Origin: JADJPL01 sp040382095
Lineage (GTDB): Bacteria; Bacteroidota; Bacteroidia; Chitinophagales; Saprospiraceae
Length of the DNA stretch: 64,000 nt
NCBI GenBank assembly: GCA_040382095.1
Contig: JBEIGB010000004.1
Location: 33,707 to 97,706, forward strand
Reading direction: 5' to 3'
The position numbers were made by a program, and so were the translations under genes. The notes beneath the pieces were generated by a model. It saw nothing but the letters and a program-made list of their open reading frames with translations, did no database searches and had not been told where the DNA came from. Below are positions 15,002-24,350 of this stretch, in pieces; position 1 is the stretch's first letter; every line of letters begins with the position of its first letter.

Positions 15002-17239
15002 ATGCAAGAAGTGGCGATTGGGGCACAGGAACAGGAAAAGCGGCTGATTCAGAATGCGTACCGGCAGTTGCTGCGTGCGATCAAAGTCGCTATGGACGAC
15101 GAGGACAGACGGAAGATCCGTAAGGCTTATGAACTGGCCGTTCAGGCACACAGCGAGCAGCGGCGCAAATCGGGCGAGCCATATATATTACATCCAATTG
15201 CCGTTGCCCGTATCTGTGCGGAAGAGATCGGCCTCGGTCCGACAGCAATCGTCTGCGCCCTGCTGCACGATGTCGTCGAGGATACCGCAGTCACCCTTGA
15301 GGACATCCGCCTGCAGTTTGGGGAGCGCGTAGCAGCGATTGTGGACGGGCTTACGAAGCTGGATGCTGCTTATGAGGTGGAAAGCCCCCAGGCGGAAAAT
15401 TTCAAGAAAGTGCTGAGCACGTTGGTGGACGACGTGCGCGTCGTCCTGATTAAAATGGCCGACCGGCTCCATAACCTGCGCACGATCGGCTCTATGGCGC
15501 CGCACAAGCAGATGAAAATCGCTGCTGAAACGAGCTTCATCTATGCCCCCCTTGCACACCGGCTCGGCCTTTACAACATTAAGGTCGAATTCCTGGACCT
15601 TTGCATGAAGATTACCGACCCGGCGGACTACAAGGAAATTGCCGAACAGCTCAGCGAGACAAAGAAAGAACGCGAACGCTACATCCAGACCTTCATCGAA
15701 CCCCTCAAGCCCAGGCTCGACGAAATCGGTTGTGCCTATCAGATTTACGGACGGCCCAAGTCCATTTATTCCATCTGGAAGAAAATCAAGGCGAAGCGGA
15801 TCCCGCTCAACGAAATCTACGATCTTTTCGCCGTGCGCATCGTCCTTGATGTGCCTATCGAGAAGGAGAAACTGACCTGCTGGCAGGCCTACTCTATCGT
15901 CACCGATGTCCATACCCCACTACCCGACCGATTGAAAGACTGGATTACCGTTCCTAAATCCAATGGCTATGAATCCCTGCATACCACTGTGATCGGCCCC
16001 ATGGGACGCTATGTAGAGGTGCAGATCCGCTCCCTGCGCATGGACGAAATTGCCGAGCGCGGCGTGGCCGCACACTGGAAATACAAAGGGATCACGAATG
16101 CCCCAGACGTCTATGAGCGCTGGCTCGACAGCGTGCGCGAAATCCTCGAAGACCCCACCGGCGACGCGATAGAATTTCTGGTGGACTTCAAGTCAAATAA
16201 CCTCTTCAGCGAGGAGGTCTATGTTTACACCCCCAAGGGCGATATGCGCATCTTACCTAAAGGTGCTACGGCACTGGACTTTGCCTTCAGCATCCATACA
16301 GATATCGGGTATCATTGTGTTTCTATAAAAGCAAATAATAAGCTGGTGCCCCTGAACTATGCGCTGCGCAATGGAGATCAGGTACAAATCCTTACCGGAA
16401 AAAATCAAAAGCCCAGTGAGGACTGGGAACGCATGGTCATAACGGGGAAGGCCAAGTCCAAGATCCGCTCTGCGATGAAGGAAGAAAAGCGCAAAAAGGG
16501 CGAGATTGGAAAAGAAATGCTGGAGCGCAAGCTCCGACACCTGCACCTCGACTTCGAAGAAAGCGCCGACACCATTGTGAAATTCTATGGGTATCCCTCC
16601 CGTACAGAGCTCTATTTTGCGCTCGCGATGGAAGAGCGCAGCATACAGGAGATTTTCAGGAATTTCAAGACGGAGGGTAGTAAGCTTGTGAGCGTTCGGC
16701 CAACCGAAAATGCGGGCAACAGCCAGCTCGCCTTACAGCAAGCGGCGGCGGCACGGGAAGAAGCCCAGCGAAAGCTCGGGATAAAACCCCGGCTGCTCAT
16801 CAACGGCGAACCGGCAGAGCGCTATCAATATAGTATCGCTACCTGCTGTAACCCCGTCCAGGGGGATGAAATATTCGCCTATCTCACAGCCAGCGCCGGG
16901 CTGAAGATACACCGGCTCGGCTGTCCGAATGCCACCCACCTCATGGCCAACTATGGGTATCGGGTCATGAAAGCAGAGTGGGTGTTCACCAATGACGTCA
17001 CCTTTATTGCCGAGCTGCGCATTAACGGGGTTGACAGCGGCCCCGGTGTCATCGAACGCCTGACCCACCAAATCTCTACACAACTCGGACTGGATATCCG
17101 CTCGCTTACGATCGAAGGCGATGAAGGTTATTTTGAGGGGATTATCAAAATTAAAGTCCGCAATACCGATCAGCTCAATATGGCGATCCGCGCCCTGCAG
17201 ACCATAGATAATATCTCCGCAGTGACCCGCGCAGATTAA
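15002..17239 (+). CDS. Bifunctional (p)ppGpp synthetase/hydrolase, RelA/SpoT family
   Basis: Controls the stringent response by making and degrading (p)ppGpp. Domains in order: HD hydrolase (about 45-200, with His64 and the HDVVED pair at 89-94 intact), synthetase (about 235-370, with YGRPKSIYSIWKK and EVQIRS...GVAAHWKYK), TGS (about 400-465), a conserved CC domain with CCNPVQGDE near 615-625, and a C-terminal ACT domain (about 665-740). The intact HD residues indicate both activities, unlike E. coli RelA. Length (745 residues) is normal. The fur-purA unit follows after about 110 bp. Confidence 0.95.
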   Translation: MQEVAIGAQEQEKRLIQNAYRQLLRAIKVAMDDEDRRKIRKAYELAVQAHSEQRRKSGEPYILHPIAVARICAEEIGLGPTAIVCALLHDVVEDTAVTLEDIRLQFGERVAAIVDGLTKLDAAYEVESPQAENFKKVLSTLVDDVRVVLIKMADRLHNLRTIGSMAPHKQMKIAAETSFIYAPLAHRLGLYNIKVEFLDLCMKITDPADYKEIAEQLSETKKERERYIQTFIEPLKPRLDEIGCAYQIYGRPKSIYSIWKKIKAKRIPLNEIYDLFAVRIVLDVPIEKEKLTCWQAYSIVTDVHTPLPDRLKDWITVPKSNGYESLHTTVIGPMGRYVEVQIRSLRMDEIAERGVAAHWKYKGITNAPDVYERWLDSVREILEDPTGDAIEFLVDFKSNNLFSEEVYVYTPKGDMRILPKGATALDFAFSIHTDIGYHCVSIKANNKLVPLNYALRNGDQVQILTGKNQKPSEDWERMVITGKAKSKIRSAMKEEKRKKGEIGKEMLERKLRHLHLDFEESADTIVKFYGYPSRTELYFALAMEERSIQEIFRNFKTEGSKLVSVRPTENAGNSQLALQQAAAAREEAQRKLGIKPRLLINGEPAERYQYSIATCCNPVQGDEIFAYLTASAGLKIHRLGCPNATHLMANYGYRVMKAEWVFTNDVTFIAELRINGVDSGPGVIERLTHQISTQLGLDIRSLTIEGDEGYFEGIIKIKVRNTDQLNMAIRALQTIDNISAVTRAD

Positions 17240-17352
17240 CCCCTGCCGGTCCTGTCCAGCTTTGGCACGACGAATGTCGCGATCAGTTTTTCGCCGGGGC
17301 AGAAAACCCCTTGCATACAAATTATGTTATCTTGTGACAATAGAAACCGGAT

Positions 17353-17862
17353 ATGGGTGCAGAACGCAATTGGGAGCAGGTCATCGCGGAAGTAAAAAAC
17401 ATCTTTGCCGGCCACCTTGGGCAGCAGGGTTTCCGTAAAACACCGGAAAGGTTTGCCATCCTGGAAGAAATTTATCGCCGCTCGGACCACTTCGATGCTG
17501 AGGCGCTCTATATCCACATGAAAAACCAAAATTACCGGGTTAGCCGGGCCACGGTATATAATACGCTGGAATTACTGGTCAATTGCGACCTGGTCAAAAA
17601 ACACCAGTTTGGCAAAAACCTGGCACAATACGAAAAATCCTACGGCTATAAACAGCACGACCATCTGATCTGCGTGGACTGTGGCTGCGTACTGGAATTT
17701 TGCGACCCACGTATCCAGCAGATAAAAGACATGATGGGCGAACTGCTCAAATTCCATATCACCCACCATGCCCTCAACCTTTACGGGCAGTGTAATGGTG
17801 CCTGCGACCGCAAAAAAAACCTTCCGGCTGGTACAGGGGAAAATACACAAAAACATTCCTAA
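17353..17862 (+). CDS. Fur-family metal-responsive repressor
   Basis: A 169-residue DNA-binding regulator. The N-terminal winged helix includes the recognition region VSRATVYNTLELLV at about residues 58-72. The C-terminal dimerisation domain has CVDCGCVLEFCDP and a later CNGAC, which give the structural zinc cysteines, and HITHHALNLYGQC, which gives regulatory-site histidines. This fits a true Fur or a Zur/PerR relative; the metal cannot be settled by eye. purA starts 5 bp after its stop, so they are likely co-transcribed. Confidence 0.88.
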   Translation: MGAERNWEQVIAEVKNIFAGHLGQQGFRKTPERFAILEEIYRRSDHFDAEALYIHMKNQNYRVSRATVYNTLELLVNCDLVKKHQFGKNLAQYEKSYGYKQHDHLICVDCGCVLEFCDPRIQQIKDMMGELLKFHITHHALNLYGQCNGACDRKKNLPAGTGENTQKHS

Positions 17863-17867
17863 AGTTT

Positions 17868-19148
17868 ATGCAAATAGATGTTATACTGGGATTGCAATGG
17901 GGCGACGAAGGCAAAGGTAAAATCGTGGACTACCTGGCCCCTGGATACGATATTATCGCACGTTTTCAGGGAGGGCCCAACGCAGGGCATACCCTGAAGT
18001 TTGACGGCAAAAAGTTCGTCCTGCATACGGTACCATCCGGGATTTTCCGCGAAACGGCAATCAACCTCATCGGCAATGGGGTAGTGATTGACCCCATCGC
18101 TTTCTCCCGCGAACTCGCCCAACTCACCGATGTAGGGGTGCCTTTCCAGCAGCGCCTGGTAGTAGCCAGGAAAGCCCACCTCATCCTGCCTACCCACCGG
18201 TTCCTGGATATGCTTTCCGAAAACGCCAAGGGCGCGGAAAAAATCGGATCTACGCTCCGGGGCATCGGCCCTACCTATATGGACAAAACCGGACGTAACG
18301 GCCTGCGCGTGGGGGATATCGAACGCAATGATTTCCGTGCGCGGTACGAGGCCTTGAAGGCAAAACATCTCAGCCTCGCGTCCATGTACGCCCCTGTGGA
18401 TTTCGACCTCGAGAGGGAAGAAAACCTTTGGTTTGCCGCTATCGAAGAAATACGCGGGCTCAACCTGGTAGATGGAGAATATTTTATCAATCGCGCCATT
18501 GCCCAGGGGAAAAGGGTCCTCGCCGAGGGCGCGCAGGGCAGTATGCTCGATATTGACTTCGGCACCTATCCGTTCGTCACCTCTTCCAATACGGTTACTG
18601 CTGGTGTCTGTACCGGCCTGGGTGTTTCGCCAGACAAAATCGGAGAGGTCATTGGCATTTCCAAGGCTTATTGCACCCGCGTAGGTGCCGGCCCTTTCCC
18701 AACAGAACTCACAGATGAGACCGGGGAAATGCTCCGCAGGGAAGGCAGCGAATTTGGCGCGACGACCGGCCGCCCACGTCGTTGTGGCTGGATAGATCTC
18801 CCGCAACTGCGCTATGCGATTATGGTCAATGGCGTCACCCAAATTGCCGTGACCAAACTCGATGTGCTAAATACATTCCCGGAGATATATGCCGCCACAG
18901 CATACCGCATTGATGGCCTGGTCACCGAAGATATTCCCTACGATCTTTGCGCTACCCCAATAGAACCGGTCTGGCAATCCCATCCGGGGTGGCAGCAGAA
19001 CCTCGCCGCAGAAGGCGTATTTCAGGAGCTCCCCTCGTCTGCAAGGGCATATCTTCAATTTCTGGAAAATGCACTTCAGACCCCGGTTTCCATGATCTCT
19101 ACCGGGCCCGAGCGCTCGCAACTGATCATCCGCCCAACAGATTATTAA
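17868..19148 (+). CDS. purA: Adenylosuccinate synthase
   Basis: Catalyses the GTP-dependent condensation of IMP and aspartate in AMP synthesis. Seen: the P-loop variant GLQWGDEGKGK at the N-terminus, GGPNAGHT, RGIGPTYMDK, and the C-terminal TGPERSQLI. Length (426 residues) is standard. It sits 5 bp after the fur-type gene, an arrangement that ties purine synthesis to a metal regulator only by position. The downstream DMT transporter starts 30 bp later and may belong to the same transcript. Confidence 0.96.
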   Translation: MQIDVILGLQWGDEGKGKIVDYLAPGYDIIARFQGGPNAGHTLKFDGKKFVLHTVPSGIFRETAINLIGNGVVIDPIAFSRELAQLTDVGVPFQQRLVVARKAHLILPTHRFLDMLSENAKGAEKIGSTLRGIGPTYMDKTGRNGLRVGDIERNDFRARYEALKAKHLSLASMYAPVDFDLEREENLWFAAIEEIRGLNLVDGEYFINRAIAQGKRVLAEGAQGSMLDIDFGTYPFVTSSNTVTAGVCTGLGVSPDKIGEVIGISKAYCTRVGAGPFPTELTDETGEMLRREGSEFGATTGRPRRCGWIDLPQLRYAIMVNGVTQIAVTKLDVLNTFPEIYAATAYRIDGLVTEDIPYDLCATPIEPVWQSHPGWQQNLAAEGVFQELPSSARAYLQFLENALQTPVSMISTGPERSQLIIRPTDY

Positions 19149-19178
19149 CTGCCGTTCCGCATAAACAGCACATACACC

Positions 19179-20078
19179 TTGGAAAACCACACCTATGCCG
19201 CGCCGCCGATCTCCAAAAACCGCGCCTTCCTGACTTTAGGGATACTCAGCCTGATATGGGGTACTTCTTTCATCCTGATCAAAAAATCCCTGGAAACATT
19301 CTCTCCTGCCCAGGTGGCCAGCCTTCGGATGACGATTTCTGCGCTTGCCTTCCTCCCTGTGCTGGCGTTTATGCACCGACGCATGGACTGGACAAAATTG
19401 CCCTATCTGCTCATTGTAGGGCTAACCGGCAGTGGGATACCAGCATTTTTGTTTTCGACCGCACAATTGCATATCAGCAGCGCAATGGCGGGGATACTCA
19501 ATTCCTTGACGCCATTATTCACTTTTTTGCTCGGCGTACTGTTTTTCAATATCAAATTCGGGCTGTATCGCCTTGTGGGGGTATTGCTCGGCCTCGCAGG
19601 GGCTATCTTGCTCATTGTCCTGACGAACAACGCAGGCGTTAGCCCGGGCACGTCAATCTACGGCCTGCTGATCGTACTGTCGTCGGTTTGTTATGCGGTG
19701 AGTAGCAACGTGATCGGCAGGTACCTGCAAAATATGAACGCGCTGTTAATCAGCTCGGCGTCGTTTGGCCTCGTGGCTATTCCCCTCGCGGCATATTTGT
19801 TTGGCGCTACCGATTTTGTACACCGCATGGGCTCGGACCCCCAGGCCTGGGCCTCCCTTGGATATGTCGTCATCCTTTCAATGGTGGGCACCGTGGCGGC
19901 AACCATCATCTTTTTCAGGTTAATACAGCAAACTTCACCGGTATTCGGGTCCACTGTGGCCTACCTTATGCCACTGGTGGCACTTTCCTGGGGCCTCGCC
20001 GACGGCGAAAAGATCGCCTGGGCCCATCTGATTGGGATGGCGTTCATCTTGTGTGGAGTGTATCTGAGCCGTCGTTGA
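19179..20078 (+). CDS. DMT-superfamily EamA transporter
   Basis: Inner-membrane permease of 299 residues with about ten helices formed by two EamA repeats. LIWGTSFILIKKSLETFSP near residue 25 is the typical first-helix motif, and the second half starts near residue 160. Substrates in this superfamily range from amino acids to purines and cannot be assigned. The start is TTG at 19179, because the next in-frame ATG lies after the first helix. It faces the Usp gene, with 22 bp between stops. Confidence 0.85.
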   Translation: MENHTYAAPPISKNRAFLTLGILSLIWGTSFILIKKSLETFSPAQVASLRMTISALAFLPVLAFMHRRMDWTKLPYLLIVGLTGSGIPAFLFSTAQLHISSAMAGILNSLTPLFTFLLGVLFFNIKFGLYRLVGVLLGLAGAILLIVLTNNAGVSPGTSIYGLLIVLSSVCYAVSSNVIGRYLQNMNALLISSASFGLVAIPLAAYLFGATDFVHRMGSDPQAWASLGYVVILSMVGTVAATIIFFRLIQQTSPVFGSTVAYLMPLVALSWGLADGEKIAWAHLIGMAFILCGVYLSRR

Positions 20079-20100
20079 GCTTTCGCGAAAACGCCTTTCA

Positions 20101-20991
20101 TCAACGCACCACGAGGATGGCCTTACCAGTCTGATGTGCGAGTACTTTCTCCGTCACGCTACCGAAAATGAAATTCTCGAGGGCGGAATGCCCCTGGGCA
20201 CCGATTACGATAAGTCCTGCACCCGTATTGCCCGCATATTCCGCAATGTGCAAGGCCACATTGCTGTACTGGTTGTCCACAATCACCTGCTGAAAAGTAT
20301 CGCGTTCAAATTCCTGCGTTTTTATGAAATTGGCAAAAGCTGTTTTAGCAGACTGACGCAGGACCTCCCGGAAGCCATCGCTGTCAAACGTGCGCATATA
20401 ATAATCGGCCGGGGGCATGTCCACGACGTAGAGTACCTGCAGGTCCGTATTTTTACGGGTGGCCGCCAGAGCAACAGCTACCCGAAGGGCACCCGCAGAA
20501 GCTTCTGAAAAATCCACCGGGACCAGGATTTTATGGAGATCCGGCTGGACCTCAGTAGGGACAAACAGCACATGGCAATTGCTTTGCCGTGCTACCCTGC
20601 GTGCGACAATACCACTGCCTTCCTGTTGCTGTTTTTGCCCGACAACAAGCAGGTCAATCTCTTTTACGGCAATCCAGTGCATCAGCTTCTGGAAAGGTCT
20701 GCCTTCCACTACCTCGATATGCAACGCCACCCCCGGGGCTTCTCCGAAATATTCGGCGACATCCCGGGCGATCTTGTCCCTGATCTTCTCATCCACGGGA
20801 TATTCGGGAGCAAACAGCTTGTGAAATTCTACCTCGACATCCGCCGGCATTGAAAAATCCGGCATGACGTGGAAGAAGTAAACGGTTTTAGCCCCCAGGG
20901 CAGGAATCAGGGCCGCTGTGGCCTGAAGGATGTTTTTATCCGCATCCGAAAGGTCCAAGCCGACCAATATCCGTTCGAATCGGTTTTTCAT
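20101..20991 (-). CDS. Two-domain universal stress protein
   Basis: Cytoplasmic protein of about 296 residues with tandem UspA folds. The first begins RILVGLDLSDADKN and the second begins KILVPVDFSEASAG near residue 145. The second domain ends with an ATP-binding type motif, VIGAQGHSALENFIFGSVTEKV. The frame is open to 21048, but the internal ATG (MKNRFERIL) at 20991 puts the first beta strand at the expected position. A related two-domain Usp lies at 26.3 kb. The next gene upstream on this strand is the Hsp20 chaperone, so both stress genes may be expressed together. Confidence 0.87.
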   Translation of the reverse strand: MKNRFERILVGLDLSDADKNILQATAALIPALGAKTVYFFHVMPDFSMPADVEVEFHKLFAPEYPVDEKIRDKIARDVAEYFGEAPGVALHIEVVEGRPFQKLMHWIAVKEIDLLVVGQKQQQEGSGIVARRVARQSNCHVLFVPTEVQPDLHKILVPVDFSEASAGALRVAVALAATRKNTDLQVLYVVDMPPADYYMRTFDSDGFREVLRQSAKTAFANFIKTQEFERDTFQQVIVDNQYSNVALHIAEYAGNTGAGLIVIGAQGHSALENFIFGSVTEKVLAHQTGKAILVVR

Positions 20992-21100
20992 AGCCCGTTT
21001 TTTTATGGGTTTGTCGTGCGTATTCCTGGGGTTGGTCATCATGGCCAACCGGATAACAGGCCTGACGCAATGGGCCAGGCCCGTTGTCCGGCGCTTCGCC

Positions 21101-21553
21101 TCAGGCTACCAAAACTTTGAGTTGTTTTTCGCCGGATTCTATTGAGACCCTGCGGAAAACCAGCCGCAATATCCCATCCTTGCAAGTAGCACTAACCTCG
21201 TCTTTTGCAATTTCGGGAGAGAGCCGGAAGCAGCGCTCAAAAGATTCGTAGTCAAATTCCTCCAGGATATAGGTTTCCTTTTCCGGAACACCTCCTTCGG
21301 CATTCTTATGGCCTTTGACTTTGAGCAAATCGCCCTCGATGATGATTTCTAATTCGTCCTTTGAATATCCGGGGACAGCGATCTCAAACTCAAAATGCGT
21401 ATTGCCCTTTTTGAGGTTGACAGGAGGCAGGTTTTCCTTTTTCCATGGAAAAGAGAAAGCATTGCGGCCAAGAAAATGTTCCTGATCGATCAGGCGCCCA
21501 TAGCGCTCGCCCATTCTGTCAAATGCGCGGTTATGAATATTTGCTCTCCACAT
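21101..21553 (-). CDS. Hsp20/alpha-crystallin small heat-shock protein
   Basis: ATP-independent holdase chaperone of 150 residues. The alpha-crystallin domain runs from about residue 48 (NTHFEFEIAVPGYSKDELEI) to about 140, with the late ATCKDGILRLVFRR strand. A clear C-terminal I-x-I tail motif is not obvious (KVLVA is the end), which is somewhat unusual. It lies directly upstream of the Usp gene on the same strand, about 110 bp away. Confidence 0.92.
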   Translation of the reverse strand: MWRANIHNRAFDRMGERYGRLIDQEHFLGRNAFSFPWKKENLPPVNLKKGNTHFEFEIAVPGYSKDELEIIIEGDLLKVKGHKNAEGGVPEKETYILEEFDYESFERCFRLSPEIAKDEVSATCKDGILRLVFRRVSIESGEKQLKVLVA

Positions 21554-21686
21554 TGTAATAGGTTTTTGTGAATGATTACCCGCAAGTTAATGGAGTTATC
21601 GGGACAGGGCAGTGATGAATGTCAGGGTGCTGGGCTGATTTTAGTCATTCAGGAGATTTTACTGAAAAGCGTCATTTTTACCTGTA

Positions 21687-21704
21687 ATGATCCCGTCGTA
21701 ATAA
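21687..21704 (-). repeat. Diverged copy of dispersed 20-bp motif
   Basis: Matches the core at about 12 of 18 positions, and its flank resembles that of the 14525 copy (TGATCCCRTCG). It lies about 97 bp upstream of the gamma-carbonic-anhydrase-like start. Confidence 0.35.
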
Positions 21705-21728
21705 ATCTAACGTCCCGGTGTCTGAAAT

Positions 21729-21736
21729 TAAATTTG
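21729..21736 (+). promoter_or_regulatory. Candidate -7 promoter element
   Basis: TAAATTTG matches TAnnTTTG and lies 65 bp upstream of the gamma-carbonic-anhydrase-like gene. No -33 TTG was seen. Confidence 0.35.
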
Positions 21737-21800
21737 TGCGCTTCGCCGGCAAGTCATAATTTGGGCGTCCGGCTATCTTTAACTGGTAAAACATATCAAA

Positions 21801-22313
21801 ATGGCATTGATAAAAGCAGTTCACGGCAGATTACCCGAGTTCGGGTCGAATTGTTACCTGGCAGAAAATGCCGTCGTCGTCGGGGACGTGGTGATGGGGG
21901 ATGATTGCAGTGTATGGTTCCATGCCGTCGTCAGGGGCGATGTGCATTATATCCGGATTGGCAATAAGGTGAACGTACAGGACGGGGCGGTCATCCATTG
22001 CACTTATCAGCGGGCACCGACGCAGATCGGCAATAATGTTTCCATCGGCCACCGCGCCATCGTCCACGGGTGTACCCTCCACGACAACGTACTGGTAGGG
22101 ATGGGCGCTATTATCATGGATCATGCCGTTGTACAGGAAAACGTACTGATTGCTGCAGGAGCCGTTGTGCTTGAACATTCCCTTCTGGAGAGCGGACATA
22201 TCTATGCCGGCATACCCGCCAAAAAAATCAAGCCCCTGAGCGAAGCTACGTTCAAGGACAATATCGAGCGCATCGCGAACAATTACATCATGTATGCCGA
22301 TTGGTTCCGATAG
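21801..22313 (+). CDS. Gamma carbonic anhydrase-like hexapeptide-repeat protein
   Basis: A left-handed beta-helix protein of 170 residues, related to YrdA/PaaY and gamma-carbonic anhydrases, probably a trimer. Hexapeptide repeats run from about residue 15 to 140. The three metal-ligand histidines appear as His in VIHCTY and in IGHRAIVHGC. The C-terminal helix begins near IPAKKIKPLSE. Whether it hydrates CO2 or acts on thioesters is unknown. It is divergent from Hsp20. Confidence 0.85.
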   Translation: MALIKAVHGRLPEFGSNCYLAENAVVVGDVVMGDDCSVWFHAVVRGDVHYIRIGNKVNVQDGAVIHCTYQRAPTQIGNNVSIGHRAIVHGCTLHDNVLVGMGAIIMDHAVVQENVLIAAGAVVLEHSLLESGHIYAGIPAKKIKPLSEATFKDNIERIANNYIMYADWFR

Positions 22314-22343
22314 CTTTGGGAGAACGCCGCGAGCAGCCGGCCA

Positions 22344-22364
22344 GCCGGCCTGTTGTAATGGGTC
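22344..22364 (-). repeat. Copy of dispersed 20-bp intergenic motif
   Basis: The minus strand matches the consensus at about 15 of 20 positions, with a perfect ACAGGCCGG end. It is 134 bp from a second copy in the same orientation. Confidence 0.45.
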
Positions 22365-22477
22365 GTTGGGTTCAGCCACCATGTATGCCTGCGCTCTGCC
22401 TTTTTTCGATTCCGAAGCCGGGCTGTGTTCCTTAAAAGAATCCTGGCATGGATGAAAAACCCAGATTTACCGCCCCG

Positions 22478-22497
22478 CCAGCCTGTCGCAACAAGTC
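22478..22497 (-). repeat. Best copy of dispersed 20-bp intergenic motif
   Basis: The minus strand matches GACTTGTTGCGACAGGCCGG at 19 of 20 positions. A TATCTTTA -7-like element follows at 22505-22512, and the next gene starts 74 bp downstream. Confidence 0.65.
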
Positions 22498-22570
22498 TAT
22501 TTTGTATCTTTAGCCCACCTCAACAAACCTTTTTGGCAAATTCATGGTCTTCATTTTAAAGTGCTGTGTA

Positions 22571-23209
22571 ATGAACTGGAAAAACGCCCTATTTTTTTTA
22601 ATGCTCTTTGCCACACCACTCACGCTGCTCAAAGCGCAGCAGGATACCAATCTCGTGCAGTTGTCGGGGCTTATCCTGGATGGTTCGGGGAATCAGCTTT
22701 CCCCGGTGCCTTATACAAATGTCTATATCAAGGATTCCAACCGTGGCACCTATTCGAATTTAAAGGGCTTTTTTACACTGGTCATCCGAAGAGGGGAGAC
22801 TGTGGTATTTTCCTGTATCGGATATAAGACGGTGGAGTTCCAACTACCCCCCGACCATAAAGACGACCATTATTCAATTGTGCAGCTTATGACCCAGGAC
22901 GCGATCAACCTGCCGGAAACGGTGGTTTTCCCCTGGCCCAGCCGGGAAAATTTCCGCCTGGAATTTCTGGCTATGGATGTTACCCCGGAGCTACAGCGGT
23001 ATGCTGCTGCCAATATGGCCAACGAAGCCCTGGCCAAAGCAAAGGAGACCGTATCTTATGATGGCCGCGAAAATGCCAGTTTTTATATGCGCCAGCAGGC
23101 CAGCAATTATTATTTCTATGGGCAACGTCCGCCGATGAATATTTTTAACCCGATCGCGTGGAAAAAATTCTTCGACGCCTGGAAAAGTGGTGATTTCAAG
23201 AAGAAGTAA
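22571..23209 (+). CDS. Exported protein with carboxypeptidase-like regulatory domain
   Basis: A predicted periplasmic or surface protein of about 212 residues. The start is taken at 22571 because MNWKNALFFLMLFATPL begins a normal signal peptide cleaved near LLKAQQ. A CarboxypepD_reg-like beta-sandwich follows (LSGLILDGSG, GTYSNLKGFFTLVI, VVFSCIGYKTVEF), the same fold as the N-terminal domain of Bacteroidota TonB receptors, but with no barrel attached. The C-terminal half is helical and unrecognised. It is 5 bp upstream of the GT9 gene, suggesting an envelope role. Function unknown. Confidence 0.78.
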   Translation: MNWKNALFFLMLFATPLTLLKAQQDTNLVQLSGLILDGSGNQLSPVPYTNVYIKDSNRGTYSNLKGFFTLVIRRGETVVFSCIGYKTVEFQLPPDHKDDHYSIVQLMTQDAINLPETVVFPWPSRENFRLEFLAMDVTPELQRYAAANMANEALAKAKETVSYDGRENASFYMRQQASNYYFYGQRPPMNIFNPIAWKKFFDAWKSGDFKKK

Positions 23210-23214
23210 GGCGC

Positions 23215-24203
23215 ATGCGCTATAAGTTTCTCATTTTACAGACGGCATTTCTCGGCGATGTCGTCCTTGCTACGGCCCTGGCCGAGAAGTTGCACCGGGT
23301 ATATCCCGATGCAGCCATTGATTTTTTGCTGCGCAGGGGAAACGAGTCCCTGCTGGAAGGCCACCCTTTTTTGAGGAACGTACTGATATTCGATAAGCGA
23401 AAAAAACTGGGCAGTATGGCAGGGCTGATCCGCCACCTGCGCAGGGAACGCTACGATCTGCTGGTCAACGTCCAGCGTTTTGCCTCGAGTGGGATACTTG
23501 CCGCCCTTTCCGGTGCCAGGGAAATCGTGGGCTTTGACAAGAACCCCTTTGCTTTTGCTTTCTCGCGGGCTTATCCGCACCATATTGAGGCATCTGTACA
23601 TGAAACAGGGCGTAATCTATCGCTGCTTCAGGGCTGGACAGACGGGGAAAACGTGCCTCCAAGGTTATATCCGCCGCCCGAGGCGTATGCGGGAACTCCC
23701 GGGGGGGAGTATATCTGTGTAGCGCCTACCTCGGTATGGTTTACAAAACAATGGCCTGCGGATAAATGGGCGGCATTTATCCAATCGCTGCCAAAAAATC
23801 TTACAGTAGCCCTCCTGGGGGGACCTTCCGACTATGGGGCATGTGCTTACATCCAGGAACGCTCAGGGCATCCCCGGGTACTAAATAAAGCCGGGGCCCT
23901 TTCTTTGCTGGAATCCGCCGCCTGGATGCAGGGGGCCCGTATGAATTATGCCAACGACTCTGCGCCTGTACATATCGCCTCTGCCGTAGGGGCACCGATT
24001 ACCGCAATCTTCTGTTCGACGATACCAGCTTTTGGGTTTGGGCCTTTGTCTCCGGTTTCGCGGGTCGTCGAGGTGCCGGAGGAGCTACCCTGCCGACCCT
24101 GTGGGCTGCATGGTTTCCAGGCTTGCCCCGTGGGGATTTCCGGTGCGCAGAAATCCCGATGGAGCACCTTCTGGGGGACTCGCCCTACTGGAGCAATCCA
24201 TAG
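23215..24203 (+). CDS. Glycosyltransferase family 9 (heptosyltransferase-like), probable C-terminal frameshift
   Basis: Transfers sugars to the LPS core or other envelope glycans; cytoplasmic face of the inner membrane. Seen: the N-terminal LILQTAFLGDVVLATALAEKL and a nucleotide-sugar C-terminal domain with YANDSAPVHIASAVGAP. The open frame runs to 24240, but after CRPCGLHGFQACP the residues stop making sense. Shifting one base within the C run at 24126-24129 gives RGDFRCAEIPMEHLL and a TAG at 24201-24203, which restores the family's cysteine-rich ending. I therefore place the real end at 24203 and suspect a one-base deletion, either a sequencing error or a true mutation. It follows the preceding exported protein by 5 bp. 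Confidence 0.82.
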
Positions 24204-24245
24204 GCCTTTCGCGGGGCAGATTATCGAGGCCGTCTCATGAGACCC

Positions 24246-24261
24246 GGGGTTGTGTAAAAAG
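24246..24261 (+). repeat. Solo terminal repeat of MITE-like family A
   Basis: GGGGTTGTGTAAAAAG is identical to the terminal inverted repeat of the 27139-27323 element, but no partner end lies nearby. It is located between the GT9 gene and ftsH. Confidence 0.6.
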
Positions 24262-24270
24262 CTGATGCGT

Positions 24271-24295
24271 AAAGTCATTGCCATTCAGTGACTTT
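24271..24295 (+). other. Hairpin upstream of ftsH
   Basis: AAAGTCATTG pairs with CAGTGACTTT (10 pairs including one G-U, loop CCATT). There is no T tract, so it is a leader structure or a weak terminator between the glycosyltransferase and ftsH. Confidence 0.4.
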
Positions 24296-24350
24296 GTTCA
24301 ATTGCTTTTGAAAAAAAAAGATGCTCTTTTGAACCAGAAAGTATAACGAT

